Shown here piece after piece: positions 45,811-54,275 of a stretch of DNA of 64,000 bases (position 1 is its first letter; each line of letters starts with the position of its first letter). The translations under genes were made by a program, and so were the position numbers. A model generated the notes under the pieces. It was not told the origin of the DNA. It saw only the letters and a program-made list of their open reading frames with translations, and ran no database searches. The stretch is taken from NCBI RefSeq assembly GCF_003289945.1, contig NZ_QMBP01000015.1, positions 101,022 to 165,021 of the forward strand, given 5' to 3'. Source of the stretch: Mesorhizobium hawassense. Lineage in GTDB: Bacteria; Pseudomonadota; Alphaproteobacteria; Rhizobiales; Rhizobiaceae.

Positions 45811-46278
45811 CTATGCGGCCGAAACGCCCTTCGGATGCCGGTCGCCGATCAGGCCAAGCGTCAGCCCCTGCTCCAGCCACGCCTTGGCGCCGGCCAGCAC
45901 CAGCGCGAAGCCTCCGGTCGAGCCGATCGCCTGATTGACCTGCTCGTCGCCGGAGCCGGCGAAGCCGAAATTTTCGACTTCGAGGAAAGTTGTGTCGTCC
46001 GGCATCTCGGTAAACGTCCAGACGACGGTGGTCGGCGGATCGCTCCAGCGCATGACGATCTTTTCGTTGGGAACGATCTCGCTGACCTCTACCTTGGTCG
46101 AGACGCCATACATGCGCCACTCCCACTCGACCGGCTTGCCTTCGTCCAGCCTGCCGCTCGAATGCGTGAACCAGAATTTCGTCGTGACAGCCGGATTGAC
46201 GATGGCCTCGAAAACCTCGGCGACCGGCCGGCGGATCTGCATGGCGGTCTCGGCGGTTGGTTTTTCCTTGATCTCCAT
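45811..46278 (-). CDS. SRPBCC (AHSA1-like) protein A
   Basis: A 155-residue protein of the START-like fold, with IRRPVAEVFEAIVNPAVTTKFWF, MYGVSTKVEVSEIVPNEKIVMRWSDPPTTVVWTFTEMP. Such proteins bind small hydrophobic ligands. It lies at the 3' end of a four-gene minus-strand series after the ArsR regulator; the spacing (23 bases to the next) suggests an operon. Confidence 0.85.
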   Translation of the reverse strand: MEIKEKPTAETAMQIRRPVAEVFEAIVNPAVTTKFWFTHSSGRLDEGKPVEWEWRMYGVSTKVEVSEIVPNEKIVMRWSDPPTTVVWTFTEMPDDTTFLEVENFGFAGSGDEQVNQAIGSTGGFALVLAGAKAWLEQGLTLGLIGDRHPKGVSAA

Positions 46279-46301
46279 GGCGTTCTCCTTTTCGGAACAG
46301 G

Positions 46302-46664
46302 TCACCAGGCATCCGGTTCCCGCACCATGTGCACGATGTTGGCCGGATTGGTGATCCAGCCGCCGCGGAAGCCCTCGCCCAGCGGCTCGATGGCGTCGCA
46401 GCGTACGACACCCGCCTTGTCGAGATGATCTGCGGCGCCGGCGAAATCCGGCGTGAAAAGCTCCAGCCAAACCTCGGCCTGGCTCATCATTGGCGCCTCG
46501 TCGATCCAGAGGCGATTGGGGCCAAGCTCGAAGCCGATCGCCGGCGCCTTGGCAGTAAACGGCTTCAGGCCGACGATATCTCGGTAGAAGGCAATCGTTG
46601 CCTCATATTGGTGAGACGGCACCTTCATGGCGATGTTGATGCCGCCGGTGATCTCCGCGTCCAT
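46302..46664 (-). CDS. VOC-family (glyoxalase-like) protein A
   Basis: A 120-residue VOC protein: INIAMKVPSHQYEATIAFYRDIVGLKPF, WLELFTPDFAGAADHLDKAG, WITNPANIVHMVRE. VOC proteins include glyoxalases and antibiotic-resistance enzymes. The ATG at 46664 is selected because GGAG lies seven bases upstream. The metal ligands were not identified with certainty. Confidence 0.82.
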   Translation of the reverse strand: MDAEITGGINIAMKVPSHQYEATIAFYRDIVGLKPFTAKAPAIGFELGPNRLWIDEAPMMSQAEVWLELFTPDFAGAADHLDKAGVVRCDAIEPLGEGFRGGWITNPANIVHMVREPDAW

Positions 46665-46713
46665 GCTCTGCTCCAAGGGTTGGGGGTTGTCCTGATGGCT
46701 GGCGTGCGTCCCA

Positions 46714-47106
46714 TCACGGCAGGTTGATCTGCCAGGAGACGCCGAAGCGGTCGTTGAGCCAGGCGAAACGCTGGCTGAACCCGTAATTGCCGGGCGGCAT
46801 CAGGAAACCGCCGTCCCTGGAGAGAGTTTCGACGATCCGCTCCAGTTCCTGCGCGGAAGAGCAGTCGACGAAGAAGGAGAAGGACGGCGTGAAGGTGAAC
46901 GCGTGATGGACCGGGCTGTTGTAGAGCCTGACCTCGACGCCGCCGATCGAGACGCGCGCCAGCTTGAGCGTACCTTCCGCCCCGTCCTCGCCCGAACCGT
47001 AACGCGTGACCTCGATGAACCGGCTTTCCGGGATGGTCTCGCAATAAAGCGTCATGGCCTCCTCGGCCTTTCCCTCAAACATCAGGAATGGCGTTGCTTT
47101 CGTCAT
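46714..47106 (-). CDS. VOC-family (PhnB-like) protein B
   Basis: A 130-residue PhnB-type VOC protein: TPFLMFEGKAEEAMTLYCETIPESRF, SFSFFVDCSSAQELERIVETLSRDGGFLMPPGNYGFSQRFAWLNDRFGVSWQINLP. Small-molecule role unknown. The second of the four-gene series. Confidence 0.88.
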   Translation of the reverse strand: MTKATPFLMFEGKAEEAMTLYCETIPESRFIEVTRYGSGEDGAEGTLKLARVSIGGVEVRLYNSPVHHAFTFTPSFSFFVDCSSAQELERIVETLSRDGGFLMPPGNYGFSQRFAWLNDRFGVSWQINLP

Positions 47107-47150
47107 CGGCGACCTCCTCCTTGTTCGGATATTGGGCCCGAATACCGGAC

Positions 47151-47633
47151 TCAGACGTTGCTCTCGTTGGCCGGCTCGCCCTTCAACTCGCTGCGGTAAT
47201 AGCCGTCGCGCAGGTTGATGCCGTATTCGAGATAGGCCTTCATGCAGGCCAGCATCTGCGACCAGCCTTCGCAGTTGAGGTAGGATTTCTTCAGGCCGAC
47301 CTCGCCTTCGTGCCAGCCTTGCTCGGCGATGGTGACGAAAGTGCCGCCGTCGTCGAGCGGCTCGAAATTCATTTCAATGCTGGTCTTGTAGGTCGGCTTA
47401 CCGTCGGCGTCGGTGGCGTCCCAGCGCAGCACGATGCGCTTGTCCTTCGTAACCTCGTCGACCTCGACGGGCACCGTCTTCCACCATGTGACCGTGGTGC
47501 CGGTGACCAGCGGGGCTGAGGCGCCGCCGATAGTGGTGAAATAGCCGCTGAGCTTCGTCGGGTTGACCACGGCGTCGAAGACCTCAGCGACCGGCTTGCC
47601 GATGCGTCCGGAAATCCTGAATCCAAGGGACAT
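47151..47633 (-). CDS. SRPBCC (AHSA1-like) protein B
   Basis: A 160-residue START-fold protein (ISGRIGKPVAEVFDAVVNPTKLSGYF, TVTWWKTVPVEVDEV, AYLEYGINLRDGYYRSELKGE). First in the minus-strand series and divergent from the ArsR gene. AAGGAG eight bases before the ATG at 47633 sets the start; a GTG at 47639 is too close to it. Its regulator is probably the divergent ArsR protein. Confidence 0.85.
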   Translation of the reverse strand: MSLGFRISGRIGKPVAEVFDAVVNPTKLSGYFTTIGGASAPLVTGTTVTWWKTVPVEVDEVTKDKRIVLRWDATDADGKPTYKTSIEMNFEPLDDGGTFVTIAEQGWHEGEVGLKKSYLNCEGWSQMLACMKAYLEYGINLRDGYYRSELKGEPANESNV

Positions 47634-47666
47634 ATCCACAGCTCCTTCCTTGCTGCTCGAAACGAT

Positions 47667-47686
47667 ATGTTATATAAATATAACAT
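47667..47686. promoter_or_regulatory. Perfect operator-like palindrome at the ArsR start
   Basis: ATGTTATA-TAAA-TATAACAT, 8-bp arms, lies between the SRPBCC B and ArsR genes, covering the first two bases of the ArsR ATG. This is the usual place for ArsR autorepression and would also control the divergent SRPBCC/VOC series. Confidence 0.8.
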
Positions 47687-48008
47687 GTCAAGTCAAACTG
47701 CGGACGACCATGTTTTCAAGGCCTTGGCACATCCGCGCCGGCGCGAATTGCTGGATCGTCTGAAGGACCAGCCGCAGACCACCGGCGCGCTGTGCGAGGC
47801 CTTTGCCGACATGGACCGCTGCACGGTGATGATGCACTTGCGGGTGCTGGAGGAGGCCGATCTGGTGGTGGTAAAGCGGGAGGGGCGCGAGCGCTGGAAC
47901 CATCTCAACGCCTTGCCGATCAGGCAGATCCACGATCGCTGGATCAGCCAATATGCCGGCCACGCCATCAGCATTCTGGACAGGCTCAAGTCCGATCTCG
48001 AAGAGTGA
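47685..48008 (+). CDS. ArsR/SmtB-type regulator
   Basis: A 107-residue winged-helix protein: DHVFKALAHPRRRELLDRLKDQPQTTGALCEAFADMDRCTVMMHLRVLEEADLVVVKREGRERWNHLNALP. It lacks clear metal-binding cysteine pairs apart from the Cys residues in GALCEAF and DRCTV, so the signal is uncertain. It represses through the palindrome at 47667 by inference. Confidence 0.9.
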   Translation: MSSQTADDHVFKALAHPRRRELLDRLKDQPQTTGALCEAFADMDRCTVMMHLRVLEEADLVVVKREGRERWNHLNALPIRQIHDRWISQYAGHAISILDRLKSDLEE

Positions 48009-48207
48009 TCCGCTCTTCTGGCGCCACCCGGACGGCGCGTCTGGACGAATTGAGACGATTTATCTATAAGCCGGCCATTCCGACAAAGAGCGCCGTGTGC
48101 CTTCGCAGGCATGCCTGGAGCGTTCTGAAATGAATTCGAGCAGTTGCGGATGGTGAAATGATCTCATTTCGCTACGCGCCGCTCTAGCCGAACACGATAG
48201 GGGTGCC

Positions 48208-48957
48208 ATGGCTGGCCATTCGCAGTTCAAGAACATCATGCACCGCAAGGGCCGCCAGGACGCGGTGCGGTCGAAAATGTTTTCCAAGCTGGCGCGCGAG
48301 ATCACCGTCGCCGCCAAGACCGGCACGCCGGATCCGACGATGAACCCCAGGCTTCGCCTTGCGGTGCAGAACGCCAAGGCCGTATCGATGCCGAAGGACA
48401 ACATCCAGCGCGCCATCAACAAGGCGTCCGCGGGCGACGGCGAGAACTACGAAGCGGTGCGCTATGAGGGCTACGGCCCCGGCGGCGTGGCGCTGATCGT
48501 CGAGGCGCTGACCGACAACCGCAACCGCTCCGCCTCCAATGTGCGCGCCGCCTTCACCAAGGCCGGCGGGGCGCTCGGCGAAACCGGCTCGGTGTCGTTC
48601 ATGTGGAACCGCGTCGGTGAAATCTACTACCCAGCCTCGGCCGGCAGCACCGACAAGGTGATGGAAGCGGCGATCGAGGCCGGCGCGGATGACGTGGAAT
48701 CGGACGAAGAAGGTCACACCATCTATTGTGGCTTCGAAAATCTCGGCGAAGTGTCGAAGTCGCTCGAAGCCTCGCTCGGCGAAGCGGAATCCGTGAAGCC
48801 GATCTGGCAGCCGCAGAACAATGTGCCGGTGGATGAAGAACGGGCCCAGTCGCTGATGAAACTGGTCGCCACCCTTGAAGACGATGACGATGTGCAGAGT
48901 GTCTACGCCAATTTCGAGGTCGACGACGAGACCATGGCCAAACTCAGCGCGGCGTGA
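48208..48957 (+). CDS. yebC: YebC/PmpR-family regulatory protein
   Basis: A 249-residue protein with the family start AGHSQFKNIMHRKGRQDAVRSKMFSKLAREITVAAKTG, followed by GYGPGGVALIVEALTDNRNRSASNVRAAFTKAGG. YebC proteins have been shown to bind DNA or to help ribosomes through difficult sequences; the exact role here is not known. It usually lies near ruvC, which is not in this window. Confidence 0.95.
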   Translation: MAGHSQFKNIMHRKGRQDAVRSKMFSKLAREITVAAKTGTPDPTMNPRLRLAVQNAKAVSMPKDNIQRAINKASAGDGENYEAVRYEGYGPGGVALIVEALTDNRNRSASNVRAAFTKAGGALGETGSVSFMWNRVGEIYYPASAGSTDKVMEAAIEAGADDVESDEEGHTIYCGFENLGEVSKSLEASLGEAESVKPIWQPQNNVPVDEERAQSLMKLVATLEDDDDVQSVYANFEVDDETMAKLSAA

Positions 48958-48976
48958 TCGGTTGCCTGGTTCCTAG

Positions 48977-49303
48977 ATGAGCGAGCAGCCGCTTCCTGTC
49001 ATCCGCATCACCTACTGCACGCAGTGCCAGTGGCTGTTGCGCGCTGGCTGGATGGCGCAGGAACTGCTCTCCACCTTCGGCACCAAACTCGGCGAGGTGA
49101 CCTTGGTGCCCGGCACCGGCGGCATCTTCACCATCTCCTGCAACGAGACGCTGGTCTGGGACCGCAAGCGCGACGGCGGTTTTCCGGATGCGGCAAAGCT
49201 CAAGCAACTGGTCCGCGACGTCATCGATCCGGATCGCGATCTCGGCCATGCCGACCGCAAGGGGCATACGTCGAAGGGCGACACGCAGAAAGACCACGGC
49301 TGA
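48977..49303 (+). CDS. SelT/SelW/SelH-family protein
   Basis: A 108-residue thioredoxin-like protein: ITYCTQCQWLLRAGWMAQELLSTFG has the CxxC redox motif, in which eukaryotic SelW has selenocysteine, and GGIFTISCNETLVWDRKRDGGFPDAAKLKQ is the Rdx C-terminus. Likely a redox partner; substrate unknown. Confidence 0.9.
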   Translation: MSEQPLPVIRITYCTQCQWLLRAGWMAQELLSTFGTKLGEVTLVPGTGGIFTISCNETLVWDRKRDGGFPDAAKLKQLVRDVIDPDRDLGHADRKGHTSKGDTQKDHG

Positions 49304-49331
49304 GCGGGGGCCCTCGCGTTCCCAAGACCTC

Positions 49332-49808
49332 TTAGAGCAAGGCGAAGATAAAGCAGGCCATCGACACGATGGCGGTGATGGTGCGGACGTGGTTCCACAT
49401 CACCCATTGGTTCAGATGGTTCGCCCACACGGCGGCGCCGTTGGCGCTGTCCGGGTCGACGGCGGCGAGTGCGTCGTTGAGCGGAACGTTGAAGACCATG
49501 GTCACGAGCGGATTGCCGATGAAATAGATCACGGCGCCGGCAAGCAGCCAGTACGAACCCGACTGGCTCCAGCCGAAGATAACGGCGGCAATGAGCACGA
49601 GGCAGATCAGGCCGGTGCCGAACAGCGCCGTCATGAAGGTCGGGGTGATCACCGTGATGTTGATCGAATTCATCGCGACGATGCCACTTGGAACCGGCAG
49701 CCGGGCAAGTGCTGCCATGACGAAATTGGAAAAGGCGAAGAAGACTCCGCCGACGACGCCCGCGCCGATGGCCGCAATGAAGGTGAGGGTGGGAAGAAGT
49801 TTCATCAT
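49332..49808 (-). CDS. DUF1772 membrane protein
   Basis: A 158-residue membrane protein with four helices (IAAIGAGVVGGVFFAFSNFVMAAL, FGTGLICLVLIAAVIFGW, YWLLAGAVIYFIGNPLV, TITAIVSMACFIFALL), and the family motif FNVPLNDALAA. The start is one base from the upstream NmrA-like gene's stop, so the two are co-transcribed. Confidence 0.88.
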   Translation of the reverse strand: MMKLLPTLTFIAAIGAGVVGGVFFAFSNFVMAALARLPVPSGIVAMNSINITVITPTFMTALFGTGLICLVLIAAVIFGWSQSGSYWLLAGAVIYFIGNPLVTMVFNVPLNDALAAVDPDSANGAAVWANHLNQWVMWNHVRTITAIVSMACFIFALL

Positions 49809-49809
49809 C

Positions 49810-50640
49810 TCAGTTACTCCAGATGCCGCTGGCGGCGGTTTCGATCGCGTAGGCGGAAAAGTCTTTCGCCTGACGGCCGAGCGCGCGCTGCACGCCGTCG
49901 GTCAGCGTCTCGTTGCGGCCGTCGAGCACTTCGGTGAAGAGCTCGTCGAGCAGCCAGGCGAATTCCGGCGGCAGGTCGTGCGCCGCTATCGTTTCGGTGA
50001 ATTCGGCGTGTGAAACCTGCCGGTAGCGGATGTCGCGGCCGGTGGCCTTGCCGATCTCGGCGACGGCCTCGGCGAAGCTCAGCAACCTCGGGCCGGTGAG
50101 TTCATAGAGCTGGCCGACATGGCCGGGCTCCGTCAGCACGGCTTCGGCGACATCGGCAATGTCGTCGGTATCGATGAAGGGTTCGCCAACGGCACCGACG
50201 GGCAAGGCGACTTCGCCTTCGAGGATGGACTCGATCAGGAAGCCCTCGCTGAAATTCTGCGAGAACCAGGCGCAGCGCAGGATCGTCCAGTCGGCGCCTG
50301 AAGCCTTGACCATCTCCTCGGCGCGCTGCGCCTCGGTCTCGCCACGGCCGGAAAGCAGCACCAGCCGCTTGATGCCGCGTTTCACTGCAAGCCTAGCCAG
50401 CGCCTCGACCGTTTCGGCGGCGCCCGGCACGGCGATGTCCGGGTAGTAGCTGATGTAGACGGCGCCGACGCCTTCTAGCGCCGCGTCCCAAGTTCCCTTG
50501 TCCTGCCAGTCGAAGGAAGGCGTGCCGCTGCGCGAGCCGATCCGCACGGGAATGCCCTTCGCGGTCAGCCGTTCGGCAAGCCGGCGTCCGGTCTTGCCGG
50601 TGCCGCCCAGGATCAAAATCGGTTTCTGCGTGGTGTTCAT
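49810..50640 (-). CDS. NmrA-like NAD(P)-binding protein
   Basis: A 276-residue Rossmann-fold protein: PILILGGTGKTGRRLAERLTAKG, RLVLLSGRGETEAQRAEE, WTILRCAWFSQNF. Family members are redox sensors or quinone reductases. The start at 50640 (MNTTQKP) has GAGG upstream. Divergent from the TetR gene and coupled with DUF1772. Confidence 0.9.
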   Translation of the reverse strand: MNTTQKPILILGGTGKTGRRLAERLTAKGIPVRIGSRSGTPSFDWQDKGTWDAALEGVGAVYISYYPDIAVPGAAETVEALARLAVKRGIKRLVLLSGRGETEAQRAEEMVKASGADWTILRCAWFSQNFSEGFLIESILEGEVALPVGAVGEPFIDTDDIADVAEAVLTEPGHVGQLYELTGPRLLSFAEAVAEIGKATGRDIRYRQVSHAEFTETIAAHDLPPEFAWLLDELFTEVLDGRNETLTDGVQRALGRQAKDFSAYAIETAASGIWSN

Positions 50641-50673
50641 CTCGACCTCTTCGTTTACAAACATGAGTAATCC

Positions 50674-50692
50674 TCACATTTGCAAAACGTGA
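50674..50692. promoter_or_regulatory. Operator-like palindrome between NmrA-like and TetR genes
   Basis: A 19-base near-perfect palindrome (TCACATTTG centre AAAACGTGA; 7 of 9 base pairs match). A partial second copy, ending TTTTGTGAG, is at 50704-50713. Probably the TetR binding site. Confidence 0.55.
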
Positions 50693-50749
50693 TAAACCCT
50701 CGTATTTTGTGAGTCAAGCCAGTTTTCGAAAAATCGCCCGGAGAGAGCC

Positions 50750-51391
50750 ATGGATGAAAAAGTCTCCGCGAAGGCCGATCAGGCCGCCATTGCTTCACCG
50801 CGGCGAGCGCCGAGCCAGCAGCGCAGCCGCGAGCGGGTCGAGCGTATGCTTGCGGCCGCCTCGGCGCTGATTGCCGAGCAGGGCAGCGATGCCATGCGCA
50901 TGGGCGAGGTTGCGGAAAAGGCAGGCGTCTCGATCGGCTCGCTCTACCAATTCTTCCCGGACAAGCGGGCGATCGTCTGGGCCTTGGCCGAGCGCTACAC
51001 AGCCGAAAGCCAGGCTTGTATTTCGGCGGCGCTGAAGGATGTCGGCGATGCGGAAGGCTTCAAGAGCGCGTTTTCAGAGCTGGTCGATATCTACTACCAG
51101 CTGTTCCTGGCCGAGCCGGTGATACGCGACGTCTGGTCGGGCACGCAGGCCGACAAGGCGTTGCGCGAGCTCGAACTCGCCGACAGCCGGGCCAATGCCG
51201 ACTTCCTGGTCGCGGTGCTCAAGCGGCTCAGGCCTGGTGCCGATCCGGTCCAGCTGGAAACCACGGCATTCCTGGTCTGGCAGATGGGCGAGGCCACCGT
51301 GCGGCTGGCAATCTCCGTCGATCGCGAGGAGGGCGACAGGCTGGTCGCGGCTTACAAAGGCATGGCGCTGAGGGAATTGGTGGGCAAGTAG
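50750..51391 (+). CDS. TetR-family regulator
   Basis: A 213-residue repressor: N-terminal HTH RSRERVERMLAAASALIAEQGSDAMRMGEVAEKAGVSIGSLYQFFPDKRAIVWALAERY, and a helical ligand domain. It is divergent from the NmrA-DUF1772 pair, the presumed target. Confidence 0.92.
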   Translation: MDEKVSAKADQAAIASPRRAPSQQRSRERVERMLAAASALIAEQGSDAMRMGEVAEKAGVSIGSLYQFFPDKRAIVWALAERYTAESQACISAALKDVGDAEGFKSAFSELVDIYYQLFLAEPVIRDVWSGTQADKALRELELADSRANADFLVAVLKRLRPGADPVQLETTAFLVWQMGEATVRLAISVDREEGDRLVAAYKGMALRELVGK

Positions 51392-51396
51392 GCAGG

Positions 51397-51897
51397 TTAG
51401 CTGCCCCAATACATCTTGAGCATTTCGTCGCGCTCATCGTCGGTGAACATCACTATTCTGGACATGCTGAGACTGCCACGATGGAATGCGACGACGGCCA
51501 ATGCGTACGTCGCGGTCGCCTCATCGGTGGTGGTTGCCAGGTCTCGCAACGCCAGATGCAGCAGCGTCTGCCAAGCCGCCCTATAGTGCGGTTCGATCCA
51601 ATCGGGGATTCGCGGATTGCGCTCATCCGCCAACCGAGCCTCTTCGATTACCGCAGCGAGGCCATAGGTTGCCCAATTCGCGGGGACGTGCTCGGTCGAG
51701 ATGCGAACGATCTCGGGGATCGCTGCGTAGGATGCGCTCCCGACATCCCCTTGATGGTGCAATTCCTCCCAAAGTTCGTTCCAGATTGTTTTGTCGTCGT
51801 AGCGAGTAGCCAACGCGCGCAAGGCTGGTCTTGGGTCGTAAACGACCTTGTACCCACCCCGGAGGTCGGACCATCGCTCGTCATCAAGATCTATCAC
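51397..51897 (-). CDS. Hypothetical protein, 166 aa
   Basis: Soluble protein, acidic, Trp-rich (DERWSDLRGGYKVVYDPRPALRAL, NELWEELHHQGDVGSASYAAIPEIVRI, WATYGLAAVIEEARL). Helical repeats may be present. No family was recognised. It lies between the convergent TetR gene and the rpmE terminator; codon use looks a little less GC-biased than neighbours, so acquisition is possible. Confidence 0.6.
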   Translation of the reverse strand: MIDLDDERWSDLRGGYKVVYDPRPALRALATRYDDKTIWNELWEELHHQGDVGSASYAAIPEIVRISTEHVPANWATYGLAAVIEEARLADERNPRIPDWIEPHYRAAWQTLLHLALRDLATTTDEATATYALAVVAFHRGSLSMSRIVMFTDDERDEMLKMYWGS

Positions 51898-51952
51898 CTC
51901 TATCCCCCCATCATGGTCGCCTCAGCCTCCTATCGGCGGGACGTCATGGCAA

Positions 51953-51981
51953 CAAAAAACCCGCCTCGAGGGCGGGTTTTT
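51953..51981. terminator. Bidirectional terminator downstream of rpmE
   Basis: AAAAAACCCGCC-TCGA-GGGCGGGTTTTT is a perfect hairpin with A and T runs on each side; it terminates rpmE on the minus strand. Confidence 0.93.
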
Positions 51982-52004
51982 CAAATCCTGTCGATGTATC
52001 GGGC

Positions 52005-52226
52005 TTAGAGGCCAAAACCTTCGAAGCGCTTCTTGAATTTCGACAGGCGGCCGCCGCGGTCGAGCAGGGTCTGCTGGCCGCCGGTCCAGGCCGGGTGCGT
52101 GGTCGGGTCGATGTCGAGGTTCATCGTGTCGCCTTCCTTGCCCCAGGTCGAACGGGTCTGGTATTCGGTGCCATCGGTCATGACGACCTTGATGGTGTGG
52201 TAGTCGGGATGGATATCGGCCTTCAT
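52005..52226 (-). CDS. rpmE: 50S ribosomal protein L31
   Basis: A 73-residue L31: MKADIHPDYHTIKVVMTDGTEYQTRSTWGKEGDTMNLDIDPTTHPAWTGG. It has no zinc-binding CxxC, so it is the C-minus, zinc-independent form. Divergent from the ABC exporter as in other rhizobia. Confidence 0.96.
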   Translation of the reverse strand: MKADIHPDYHTIKVVMTDGTEYQTRSTWGKEGDTMNLDIDPTTHPAWTGGQQTLLDRGGRLSKFKKRFEGFGL

Positions 52227-52432
52227 TGTCGTGTTTCCTGGCTGCCGGCGCTGGTGACGGGCCTAAAGGCCTGCGTCGATGCGCCCCTTTTTAAAACTCG
52301 AAGCCGCAGCTAATGAAAAGCCACGGCTTCTAAAACGGTCGGCGAGCCTATACATCAGCCGGAATTGAATCACAAGGCCGCCGCGGGCGCATATTGAAGC
52401 GCGGTACCGGCAAGCGGCCAGAGGAAACGCTC

Positions 52433-54235
52433 ATGGCGGATATCGGTGTCAGTGGAGACCAGCGCAGGCGCTCGGTCCGGCCGCTCCGCAGCCTTTTCCC
52501 CTACATCACCCGCTACCGCAAGCTCGCGGTCGGCGCCATCATCTCGCTGATCGTCGCGGCGGTGACGACGCTCGCCTTGCCGATGGCCGTGCGGCGCATG
52601 ATCGACCATGGCTTCCAGGCCTCGGGCTCGACCTTCATCGCGGAATATTTCGCGGCGCTGGTTTTGATGGCGGCGCTGCTCGCGGCCGCGTCGGCCAGCC
52701 GCTACTATTTCGTCATCACGCTCGGCGAGCGGGTCGTGGCCGACATCCGCCGCGACGTTTTCGCCCATGTCACGACGCTGTCGCCGGCGTTTTTCGATCG
52801 TTCGCATTCGGGCGAGATCGTGTCGCGGCTTACCGCCGACACCACGCAGGTGAAGTCGGCGGTCGGCGCCACCGCTTCGGTCGCGTTGCGCAACGTCATC
52901 CTCGGCCTCGGCGCGGTAGCGATGATGGTCGTCACCAGCCCAAAACTTTCCGCCCTGGTGATCGCCGCCATTCCGCTGATCGTGCTGCCGCTGGTCGCCT
53001 TCGGCCGCTCGGTGCGGCGCAAGTCTCGGCAAGCGCAGGATACGCTCGCCGAAGCCACGGCCTACGCCAGCGAGCAGATCGGCGCGGTGCGCACGCTGCA
53101 GGCCTTCACCAACGAGAAGCTGGTCACCGGCCGCTTCGCGGGTGCGGTCGACGCTGCCTTCGAGGCGGCGCGGGCTTCGGTGTTCGCGCGCTCCTTCCTG
53201 ACGTTCTTCGCCATCTTCATGATCTTTTCCTCGGTGGTGGCGGTGCTGTGGTTCGGCTCGCGCGACGTGCTTGCCGGCACGCTGTCGGCGGGCACGCTCA
53301 GCCAGTTCCTGCTCTATTCGGTGTTTGCCGCCGGGGCGCTCGGCGCGCTGTCGGAAGTATGGAGCGAACTGTCGCAGGCGGCTGGCGCCGCCGAGCGGCT
53401 GACCGAGATCCTGGCCGAGAAGTCGGCCATCCAGTCGGCGGCCGAGCCGCTGCCGTTGCCGGCCACGGCCAAAGGCGCGATCAGCTTCGACGACGTCTCA
53501 TTCTCCTATCCGGCGCGGCCGGACCGCGCCGCCGTGCATGGCCTGAGCTTCAAGGTGAAGCCGGGCGAGACGGTGGCGATCGTCGGGCCTTCGGGCGCCG
53601 GCAAAAGCACCGTCTTCTCGCTGATCCTGCGCTTCTACGATCCCGAGTCCGGCCGCATCGCCATCGACGGCGTCGACGTGAGCGAGGCCGATCCGGCCGC
53701 CATCCGCCAGCGCATTGCGATCGTGCCGCAGGACGTCACCGTCTTCGCCGCCAGCGTGCGCGACAATATCGGCTTTGGCCGGCAGGGCGCCAGCGACGCC
53801 GAGATCGAGGCCGCGGCCAAGGCGGCCCTTGCCGACGAATTCATCGCCAGGCTCGACAAGGGCTATGACAGCCAGGTCGGCGAGCGCGGCGTGACGCTGT
53901 CCGGCGGCCAGCGCCAGCGCATCGCGATTGCGCGCGCCATCCTGCGCGACGCGCCGGTCCTCTTGCTCGACGAAGCGACCTCGGCGCTCGACGCCGAAAG
54001 CGAGACGCTGGTGCAAAGGGCGCTGGAGCGGCTGATGCGCGGCCGCACCACCATCGTCATCGCGCACCGGCTGGCAACCGTGCTCAAGGCCGACCGCATC
54101 CTGGTCATGGAGGGCGGGCGCATCGTCGAGGAAGGCACGCATCAGAGCCTGGTCGCCAAGGGCGGCATTTACGCGCGGCTCGCCAAGTTGCAGTTCGAGA
54201 CCGGAGCCAGCGCTTTCAAGGGCGCGGCGGAGTAA
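52433..54235 (+). CDS. ABC exporter, fused membrane and ATPase domains (MsbA-like)
   Basis: A 600-residue half-transporter. Six helices (about 25-310), then the ATPase with Walker A (GPSGAGKST), signature (LSGGQRQRIAIARA) and Walker B (VLLLDEATSALD). Lipid, peptide or drug export is possible; the substrate is not readable. The start at 52433 is preceded by GAGGAAA. Confidence 0.94.
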   Translation: MADIGVSGDQRRRSVRPLRSLFPYITRYRKLAVGAIISLIVAAVTTLALPMAVRRMIDHGFQASGSTFIAEYFAALVLMAALLAAASASRYYFVITLGERVVADIRRDVFAHVTTLSPAFFDRSHSGEIVSRLTADTTQVKSAVGATASVALRNVILGLGAVAMMVVTSPKLSALVIAAIPLIVLPLVAFGRSVRRKSRQAQDTLAEATAYASEQIGAVRTLQAFTNEKLVTGRFAGAVDAAFEAARASVFARSFLTFFAIFMIFSSVVAVLWFGSRDVLAGTLSAGTLSQFLLYSVFAAGALGALSEVWSELSQAAGAAERLTEILAEKSAIQSAAEPLPLPATAKGAISFDDVSFSYPARPDRAAVHGLSFKVKPGETVAIVGPSGAGKSTVFSLILRFYDPESGRIAIDGVDVSEADPAAIRQRIAIVPQDVTVFAASVRDNIGFGRQGASDAEIEAAAKAALADEFIARLDKGYDSQVGERGVTLSGGQRQRIAIARAILRDAPVLLLDEATSALDAESETLVQRALERLMRGRTTIVIAHRLATVLKADRILVMEGGRIVEEGTHQSLVAKGGIYARLAKLQFETGASAFKGAAE

Positions 54236-54275
54236 GATCCGTCCCAGACGCGCTCGGCAAGGCAAGCCCGCACGG

